A DNA stretch of 64,000 bases from Antedon mediterranea (taxonomy: Eukaryota; Echinodermata; Crinoidea; Comatulida; Antedonidae). A program made the translations under genes and the position numbers. Under the pieces are notes generated by a model. The model made no database searches, was not told the origin of the DNA, and saw nothing but the letters and a program-made list of their open reading frames with translations. Below, piece after piece: positions 56,903-64,000 of the stretch; within the stretch, counting starts at the first letter, position 1; the number at the start of each line of letters is the position of its first letter. The DNA lies in assembly GCF_964355755.1 (NCBI RefSeq), contig NC_092676.1:14306288-14370287 (forward strand). Reading direction: 5' to 3'.

Positions 56903-58136
56903 AAAATGGATAGCAAAACATATTTTTAAAAAAAAACCTGAATTATTTCAAACAGACAGCATATTAGTTCAAATGGATAGCACAATAGATAGCTCAATCA
57001 AATGGATATAACTATGATATAACTGTACTGTGCATTCTATATGGATTATCGGGTAGCACATTCTTTCAAATGGATAGCACATTCTTTCAAATGGATAGCA
57101 CATTCTTTCAAATGGATAGCACATTATTTCAAATGGATATATAGCACATTAGGTAGCACAATCAAATGGATATAGTACTGTACATTATTCTATGATTATC
57201 GGGTAGCACATTCTTTCAAATGGATAGCACATTAGGCCTATTTCAAATGGATAGCACATTCTTTCAAATGGATAGCACATTATTTCAAATGGATAGCACA
57301 TTATTTCAAATGGATAGCACATTGGGTAGCACAATCAAATAGATATAGTACTGTACATTATTCTATAAGGATTATCGGGTAGCACATTATTTCAAATGGA
57401 TAGCACATTAGGTAGCACAGTCAAATGGATATAGTACTGTACATTATTCTATACGGATTATCGGGTAGCACATTCTTTCAAATGGATAGAAAATTATTTC
57501 AATTGGATAGCACATTCTTTCAAATGGATAGCACATTATTTCAAATGGATAGCACATTATTTCAAATGGATAGCACATTAGGTAGCACAATCAAATGGAT
57601 GTAATTGTACTGTACATTATTCTATACGGATTATCGGGTAGCACATTCTTTCAAATAGCACATTATTTCAAATGGATAGCACATTATTTCAAATGGATAG
57701 CACATTGGGTAGCACAATCAAATGGATATAGTACTGTACATTATTCTATAAGGATTATCGGGTAGCACATTATTTCAAATGGATAGCACATTAGGTAGCA
57801 CAATCAAATGGATATAATTGTACTGTACATTATTCTATAGCCTACGGATTATCGGGTAGCACATTCTTTCAAATGGATAGCACATTAGGTAGCACAGTCA
57901 AATGGATATAGTACTGTACATTATTCTATAAGGATTATCGGGTAGCACATTCTTTCAAATGGATAGCACATTAGGTAGCACAATCAAATGGATATAGTAC
58001 TGTACATTATTCTATACGGATTATCGGGTAGCACATTCTTTCAAATGGATAGCACATTCTTTCAAATGGATAGCACATTGGGTAGCACAATCAAATGGAT
58101 ATAGTACTGTACTGTACATTATTCTATACGGATTAT
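56903..58136 (+). repeat. 22-bp minisatellite with higher-order units, left block
   Basis: The basic unit TTTCAAATGGATAGCACATT(AT/CT) is repeated. Every one to several units a spacer appears (GGTAGCACAATCAAATGGAT, then ATAGTACTGTACATTATTCT, then ATACGGATTATCGGGTAGCA), about ten times. The array resumes at 61718. Confidence 0.9.
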
Positions 58137-58513
58137 TAAGAGGAGTGTTGCAGCGCCCATGTGGCGGCTCTATATTGCTCTGTGCATAACTTCGTATCTG
58201 TTTGCAGATGGTTTTTTTTCATCAAATAAGTTTTACTGGATGCTGGAATAGCAAATTGAGCACCATATATTCACAAATTTCTTATGTGGAAATAATCGTA
58301 TCTTGGAGTAAATCGCAGTTGTTTTTCTTGTTGTTTCCTGAAGTTCAGCTAGGCCCTGCTTGTGCCTTTATTGTTTTAATTCAAACTCATCACTGCCCAA
58401 GAACAATGGTCTACTAGCATCAGTGGGAAGCTAGCCCTGTACTTTCAATCTGACTGTGCATATTGTTATGTAAATGACCTTGTACACCTCATGCTTGAAG
58501 ATCTGCTGTTGTC

Positions 58514-59310
58514 ATGCTAATTAGCTATAGCTCTGAGTTTCTTCATGGTTTACAGGGCTGTGTAACCAACAACAATAACAGTTGTGAACTTCTTGAAGAA
58601 TCTTGCTTAATTATACAATCTTTTAAGTTGAACTCCAGTAGCTGTAGTATCCACCTATTACCAAGGAGGCCAAAAAGAAAAACCAGGCGTGGTACAAGAG
58701 CTGGGCGTGACAAACACACTAAAAACAATCTATCATTTCCGGACTTATCATCAAACTCTCTCTTATCTAAAAACAATATTAAATTTTGCAGTATTAATAC
58801 AAGATCCGTTCGGAACAAAACAACAGAATTTGTGGATTTCGTTATCGAACATAATCTGGATGTTGTTGCCCTTTCGGAAACGTGGCTTAAACCAGAAGAC
58901 ACATCAGTTATAGGAAATATTACACCCAACGGATACTCTCTCAAACATGCTCCCCGTGCTGGTACTAAAAGAGGTGGTGGAGTTGCACTTCTTTACAAGG
59001 AAAGCATAGCGGTTAAATGTTATGACACGGGATTATTACCAAAATCATTTGAACTGCTAAATGTGGAAATAGTCAGCAATGCATCCTCAGTTTTCCTCGT
59101 AGCAGTATATCGTCCTCAAAGCAAATCAACGGGTTGCAGTCTAAATGTTTTCACTGAAGAATTCTCAACTTTGGTTGATCACTATGTATTGAAGCCGGCT
59201 CCCATACTATTCGTTGGAGACTTTAACATCCATGTGGATATGCCAAATGATGCAGATGCAATTCATTTTCGGAATCTACTTGTAGCAAGCAGTCTTCAAT
59301 TCAACAGCAT
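58514..59310 (+). CDS. LINE endonuclease, N-terminal frame
   Basis: A basic N-terminus (RRPKRKTRRGTRAGRDKH) precedes an APE-type endonuclease: FCSINTRSVRNK, LDVVALSETWL, RGGGVALLYK, VAVYRP and ILFVGDFNIH. It would nick the target to prime reverse transcription. The frame is lost near 59305, where the next frame takes over with CHTPTHRHGHTLDLLIT-like text. Confidence 0.8.
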
Positions 59311-59865
59311 GTGTCTACACCTACACACCGACATGGTCATACATTAGACTTGCTGATCACTCGTTCATCTGATCCTCCTGTTTTCTCAAACCTTAATGTC
59401 ATTGATGGTATATCAGATCACTATGCAATCACATGTAATCTCCTTATCAAGAAGCCACCCGTAATCACTAAATCCATCGAAACTCGTCATTGGAATGCTA
59501 TAAATTTTGAGACATTATGTAAAGATATCACACAGTCTGATCTCGGAACTTCGCTCTCAAATCTTGATTTATCAAGTAAAGTACGACTATATGTCACCAC
59601 TTTGAGTGAACTTCTTGACAAACACGCACCACCGAAAAAGAGAACAGTAAAGGTCCAACCAAACACTAGTTTGTATAACAGTGACATCTATGCTGAGAAA
59701 AGAACAAAGCGTAAGCTTGAAAAGAAATGGAGAATCTCTCATCTGGAAATAGATCGTCAAGCTTACATTGCACAGAAGAGGAATGTAAATTCCATGGTAA
59801 GAAAGGCAAAGGCCAACTACTACATGGCTTGTGTGAAGAACATGCAGCAGATCAGAAAGGACTTT
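59311..59865 (+). CDS. LINE endonuclease C-terminal part and linker
   Basis: The frame carries HTLDLLITRSSDP and GISDHYAI (the S-D-H motif with the catalytic His), then a basic linker (KRTKRKLEKKW...YIAQKRNVNSMVRKAKANYY) common between EN and RT. Homology leaves this frame at about 59861 (...QQIRK) and passes to the RT frame (GLFKIVNQLL). Confidence 0.75.
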
Positions 59866-61637
59866 TTAAAATTGTTAACCAACTCCTTCATCATCGCCAG
59901 GTATCACCTCTCCCAGATAGTCTTTCTGACTTAGATCTTGCGAACAGGTTCTGTCAGTTTTTCACAGACAAGATCAAGATCATCAGAGACGACTTCAAGA
60001 TTGATGACATGTCATTTAATGAGCCTGTGACAGCTGTTCATCAGCATCTCACAACATTTACACCAGCATCTCAAGATGAGATCTGCAACATTCTGATGAA
60101 ATCACCAACAAAATCATGCAGGTTAGATCCAGTTCCTACTTCTATACTGAAGAAGTGTATAGACGCAGTCGTTCCAATAATAACGGAAATCATTAACCAT
60201 TCTCTTAATACCGGCATAGTGCCAGATGAACTGAAAATTGCTCACGTTCTTCCTTTAATAAAAAAGCAAAACTTGGATCATAACACGCTGAAAAATTACC
60301 GCCCGGTGTCGAATCTTTCTTTTCTTGGAAAGACTCTGGAGCGTGTAGTGACATCACGCATTACTCCATATCTTCAAAAGCATAATTTAAATGAGAATTA
60401 CCAGTCGGCATATCGTGCATGTCATAGCACGGAGAGTTCCCTTTTAAAGGTACAGAATGATTTGTTACAAGGAATGAATGATGGGAAAATAACGCTATTG
60501 GTGTTGTTGGATTTGTCAGCAGCGTTTGATACAGTTGATCACCAAAGACTGATAACCCGTCTGAGAAATCGCATTGGCATAAATGGTGTTGCTCTTAACT
60601 GGTTCCAGTCATATCTTACAGGAAGACGTCAGCTAGTCTGTATCAATGATGCATTCTCAGATGAAGCTTGCCTGGAATATGGTGTACCACAGGGGTCAGT
60701 AATTGGGCCTGGCCAGTTTTCCATTTATACGCTTCCCCTTGGTGACATTATTCGCAAACACAGTCTACATTTCCATTTCTATGCAGATGATACACAGATT
60801 TATGTGTCAGTAAATCCAGTGCAAAGGGATCTTGCTGCAGCAATCAGTAAGATGGAATCCTGTATAGAAGATGTTCGCAATTGGATGACAACAAATTACC
60901 TAAAGTTGAATGATGGAAAGACAGAGTTTATTATCGTCGGGTCTAAATGTAACATCTCCAAAATCAACATCACACATATCAGAATCGGAAACTCTAACAT
61001 CGCTCCCTCATCGGTGGTCCGGAATCTGGGAATCATGCTGGATAGTAATCTCACTATGGAAGCACAAATAACAACTGTATCCAAAGCAGCATGCATATCG
61101 ATTAGGAACCTTGGTCGTATTCGCGGTAATCTTAACAAGAAAACAGCTGAATTGATTGTACACTCATTTGTCACTTCTAAAATTGACATTGGTAATGCCT
61201 TGTTGTTTGGCATACCAAAATCTCAAATACAACGTTTGCAGCGCTTGCAAAATATGGCAGCTAGAATTGTAACTTATACAAAATCAAACGCTCACATAAC
61301 TCCTGTCCTGATGGATTTGCATTGGTTGCCTGTTCAACAACGTATTAAGTACAAACTTGCGTTGTTTGTATTCAAGATCCTAAATGACAGTGCTCCTGCT
61401 TATTTATCTGACCTTGTGGATCGTTACGAATCATCCCGCAGAGGCCTACGATCATTGTCACAAAACCTTCTTCAAGAGCGTAGAGCGAAAAATCAGTGGG
61501 GTCAGAGATCTTTTTACGTTGCGGCCGCAAGTGTATGGAACAGCTTACCAGCAACAGTTAAATGCTCAACTAGTCTAAACAGTTTCAAGACCAACCTAAA
61601 GACGTCGCTATTCGCTGATGTTCTCGCACGTTGTTAA
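59727..61637 (+). CDS. LINE reverse transcriptase
   Basis: The biological part begins at about residue 45 of this open frame. Motifs: LKNYRPVSNLSFLGKTLERV (fingers), LLDLSAAFDTVDH (catalytic Asp 262), YGVPQGSVIGP (318-328) and YADD (352-355). The C-terminal region has ARIVTYTKSN, LHWLPVQQRIKYKLALFVFK and AASVWNSLPATVK, the usual L2/Rex1/CR1 end. All three catalytic aspartates are kept. Confidence 0.85.
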   Translation: MENLSSGNRSSSLHCTEEECKFHGKKGKGQLLHGLCEEHAADQKGLFKIVNQLLHHRQVSPLPDSLSDLDLANRFCQFFTDKIKIIRDDFKIDDMSFNEPVTAVHQHLTTFTPASQDEICNILMKSPTKSCRLDPVPTSILKKCIDAVVPIITEIINHSLNTGIVPDELKIAHVLPLIKKQNLDHNTLKNYRPVSNLSFLGKTLERVVTSRITPYLQKHNLNENYQSAYRACHSTESSLLKVQNDLLQGMNDGKITLLVLLDLSAAFDTVDHQRLITRLRNRIGINGVALNWFQSYLTGRRQLVCINDAFSDEACLEYGVPQGSVIGPGQFSIYTLPLGDIIRKHSLHFHFYADDTQIYVSVNPVQRDLAAAISKMESCIEDVRNWMTTNYLKLNDGKTEFIIVGSKCNISKINITHIRIGNSNIAPSSVVRNLGIMLDSNLTMEAQITTVSKAACISIRNLGRIRGNLNKKTAELIVHSFVTSKIDIGNALLFGIPKSQIQRLQRLQNMAARIVTYTKSNAHITPVLMDLHWLPVQQRIKYKLALFVFKILNDSAPAYLSDLVDRYESSRRGLRSLSQNLLQERRAKNQWGQRSFYVAAASVWNSLPATVKCSTSLNSFKTNLKTSLFADVLARC

Positions 61638-61717
61638 TGCACAAAGCGCCATGAGCGCCACATGGGTGGAGGATACCGGCGCTATATAAGTTTTCATTTA
61701 TTATTTATTATTATTAT

Positions 61718-61975
61718 CGGGTAGCACATTCTTTCAAATGGATAGCACATTCTTTCAAATGGATAGCACATTATTTCAAATGGATAGCACATTAGGTAGC
61801 ACAATCAAATGGATATAATTGTACTGTACATTATTCTATACGGATTATCGGGTAGCACATTCTTTCAAATGGATAGCAAATTATTTCAAATGGATAGCAT
61901 GGATTTGGGTAGCACAATCAAATTGAGCACATTGGGTAACACATTGCATCAAATGGGAGCCTACTGTACAGTTAT
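61718..61975 (+). repeat. 22-bp minisatellite, right block
   Basis: Continuation of the 56903-58136 array, becoming degenerate near 61915. A further scrap (TTATTATCGGGTGTAGCACA) lies at 62158-62177, beyond the SINE insertion. Confidence 0.85.
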
Positions 61976-61989
61976 TCTATTGAATTGAA

Positions 61990-62160
61990 TTGAAATATAT
62001 ATTTATACTGGGTAACCTCTTCAGTCAAAGACTGGTCTCCCAGAGGGCCCAGTTGGTGATCAGTGGCTGTGATGTACTAATACACCGGGGTAACCCCCCA
62101 CTCGTCTCGAAAGATGTACTAGGTTCTTTAAAGTACACACGAGCTTGATGTGTATTTTAT
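61990..62160 (-). mobile_element. tRNA-derived SINE, 3' part, in the minisatellite
   Basis: Reverse complement of 3525-3690: TATACTGGGTAACCTCTTCA, CTGGTCTCCCAGAGGGCCCA, then ACCCCCCACTCGTCTCGAAA. It is 5'-truncated before the tRNA-like head, as usual for SINE/LINE-mediated insertion. Array-like text continues on its right. Confidence 0.8.
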
Positions 62161-62177
62161 TATCGGGTGTAGCACAT

Positions 62178-62900
62178 TAAAATTGAGAGGATAAGATGGA
62201 CATCATAATTTATTATTAAGGGGGAAAACAGCAAATCCTTACTGAGGGGACACTCCTATAAAGCGGACATTAAGGGGACAGGGAACATTTAAGCTCAGTG
62301 CCAATGTTCACTCAATATATTTTCCATCACAAAATAACAAAAAATACGAAATATTTATATCCATTTATCGTTATTAAATAAAAATGGATATCATGATAAT
62401 TATGATACTTTGTTTGTCTTGAAAGTTTTCATTGGTGAAACGTTGCCTGCTACATTTTGAATTTCCGAGTCCAGATCAGTATTGGTATTGGTTTTCCGTG
62501 ATCTATTCTAACTAATGATATATCTGATAGATATCATCTAAGTGATGTTTTACATATAAGTTATAACGTTTAACTTTTCATTCTCCATACATTCAATTCT
62601 TTTAATATAGTTCTTGTATAACACCATATCAAGTAGTAGTAGAAATTATTGTAGGGTTTTCTTATTATTCAGTCAATTCAGTGTTTCTATACAGAAAAGA
62701 GTAGTCAGTGGCCTTAACATCAATTAATTGTATAATTTGCACCCAAGGTCAAATAGCAAGAAACTCAGGTCCAGTTACATTGGTGTTCATTGGTCAATAG
62801 GAAATGAACAGCACACTTATGGGTGGTGACAAAGTTTAGTTATTGATAAGTTGTCCTTGGGAAAAACACATTAGTTGGGTTGACCATGGGCTGACAGAGT
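62178..62900. other. Non-coding AT-rich DNA
   Basis: No exon, RNA gene or recognised repeat was seen. Confidence 0.4.
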
Positions 62901-62908
62901 TAACGACT

Positions 62909-63125
62909 TCGTAACGCTATCCGGGGCTCCTGCGCCTAATGAACATATAAATTATAAATTCTCGAGTTCGATGATATTGACTGTGTAATTTTCGTGTGGC
63001 AACACTCGCGTTTGCCGATAAATAAACAAAAGTCATCTACTGGATCTTGAACTTGGGTGGAATTGTCACTCCATCGCAAGACAACGCTTCAACCGCTGCG
63101 CCACTGAACTTGCTTGAAGAAATTA
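62909..63125 (-). repeat. Dispersed repeat with a tRNA-like part
   Basis: Starts with the inverted copy of 55906-55937 (CGTAACGCTATCCGGGGCTC...), then GATGATATTGACTGTGTAAT and TTTGCCGATAAATAAACAAA, both repeated at 63930-64000. 63050-63115 on the minus strand reads TGGCGCAGCGGTTGAAGCGT (A-box-like), then AAGTTCAAGATCC (degenerate B box). I infer a second, older tRNA-derived SINE family. Confidence 0.45.
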
Positions 63126-63562
63126 ATCTTCTAAACTATTTAAGCTATGCATACATAGCGCCCTCATTTGTTATTAGTCCACCCTAAATGTGATGAAACA
63201 CCGTTTGTGATTGGTCAATACTCACGGTGTAGTAACCTAGTAACTAGTACGCGCTGAACATCCGGTGATTCGGCTCCTCGAAGAGAAGTTAGAAGACGAA
63301 TTATTTTATTTATTCGGCCTACCTGATTATAATATTATTATTAATATAGGCTTATTGATGGAAATTCTTCTGTTAATTTAAACGACCTAGGCCTAAGTGA
63401 ATATTTTATTGCCAAGGAATCATTAATTAGTAATTATCTGTATATTATTCTTCGCAAGGTAAGGTGTCTAGGCAGGCTTGTTTAAATACAATACAAATAC
63501 TATAGGCCTAGCCTAGGTAGCTAGCCTAGCTTCACCCAACCCAGCAGACTTGTTCTTGGCTA

Positions 63563-63768
63563 TATAATATAACAGATATTGCCTTTTATATCGGTTAAAT
63601 ATAAGATTTGACATCCCCGAGGGAATGATATTAAGTTCGAAAGAATATATATTTCCCGAAGCGCCAGCTGAGGGAAATATATATTCCCTCGAACTTAATA
63701 TCATTCCCTCGGGGATGTCAAATCTTATATTTAACCGATAAGCAGTCAATATCTGTATAATATTACAT
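63563..63768. repeat. Long hairpin, ~95-100-bp arms, ~12-base loop
   Basis: The left arm runs from about 63563 to 63658 and the right arm from about 63671 to 63768. The core arms (63589-63658 and 63671-63740) are near-perfect complements through AAATATAAGATTTGACATCC and GGGAATGATATTAAGTTCGA. The outer parts match with a few differences. Confidence 0.85.
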
Positions 63769-64000
63769 AGCCTATGTAAATACGCGAACGTGATTGGTTG
63801 AAACTGCATCACATGACTACCGCTGCGAGGATCGTAAATCGTATATATCCTCGAGAACGATGATATTGACTGTGTAATTTTCGCGTAATAATCGTGTACC
63901 CTGTCATTAATCATATAAATTCTCGAGTACGATGATATTGACTGTGTAATTTTCGTGTGCAACACTCGAGTTTGCCGATAAATAAACAAAAGTCATCTAC
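63765..64000 (+). repeat. Dispersed repeat, copy 2, running off the window
   Basis: 63765-63890 is nearly identical to 55765-55890. 63908-64000 repeats 62947-63040. The copy is cut by the window edge. Confidence 0.75.

Larger units (their letters stand above)
58137..61717 (+). mobile_element. LINE (L2/CR1-like), ~3.6 kb, inserted in the minisatellite
   Basis: The array stops after ...TACGGATTAT at 58136 and resumes with CGGGTAGCAC at 61718, which is continuous text in other array units. The element starts TAAGAGGAGTGTTGCAGCGC and ends ...GGCGCTATATAAG followed by an (ATT)n tail, the short 3' repeat typical of L2/CR1-type LINEs. It encodes endonuclease and RT in three frames joined by two single-base shifts (near 59305 and 59861). 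Otherwise it is intact, so it is young or was active recently. Confidence 0.9.

Noticed and set aside
56903-58136. CRISPR-like regular repeat-spacer appearance.
   Set aside because: Units are ~22 bp with related, not unique, spacers, in a eukaryotic setting with no cas genes. It is a minisatellite.

Overview
The window is eukaryotic and almost certainly from a marine invertebrate. It holds spliced genes with GT-AG introns, three APE-type LINEs, tRNA-derived SINEs and many cut-and-paste transposon families. An echinoderm or other deuterostome is my best guess, from the repeat mix and the frequent GGCCTAGGCC-like palindromes; the sequence does not prove it. Coding sequence is only a few percent of the window.

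Layout. (1) 1-4765: AT-rich intergenic DNA with a broken kinase fragment, a SINE and repeat scraps. (2) 4783-14392, minus strand: a complete five-exon ribosomal protein L12 gene (165 aa, same length as human RPL12). Its introns are packed with transposon copies. (3) 14393-18236: RPL12 promoter side, a 2.6-kb transposon-like element and a 345-bp foldback MITE. (4) 18237-37636: a region bounded by TTAA plus a 13-bp terminal inverted repeat. I read it as a decayed Kolobok-type DNA transposon. It carries a plus-strand first exon resembling P2X7-like ('ballast') proteins and a ten-exon minus-strand THAP-domain gene whose 5' exons are broken and whose 3' exons are open. An 11-kb inverted repeat (18823-29794) sits between the two genes, and a LINE sits in THAP intron 6.

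The 11-kb inverted repeat is the most striking object. Each outer arm is a tandem array of five ~147-bp units, left and right arrays inverted. Between them lies a head-to-head set of ~1.5-1.8-kb units, two on plus and three on minus, whose ends look like Helitron-type 3' termini (a hairpin, then CTAG, then T). These units are rich in the CREB/ATF palindrome TGACGTCA.

(5) 39532-53265, plus strand: the 5' six coding exons of a gene I read as ARMC2 (armadillo repeat-containing 2); it runs off the recognisable part of the window. Its introns hold a TTAA MITE interrupted by a LINE with an SGNH-esterase ORF, and a TTATCATCA-type microsatellite split by a hAT-like and a Tigger/pogo-like element. (6) 53266-64000: AT-rich DNA, a 22-bp minisatellite with higher-order structure interrupted exactly by a 3.6-kb LINE and by a SINE, then dispersed repeats and a ~100-bp-arm hairpin at the right end.

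All splice sites and reading frames were worked out by hand. Family names come from recognised motifs, not from database searches.
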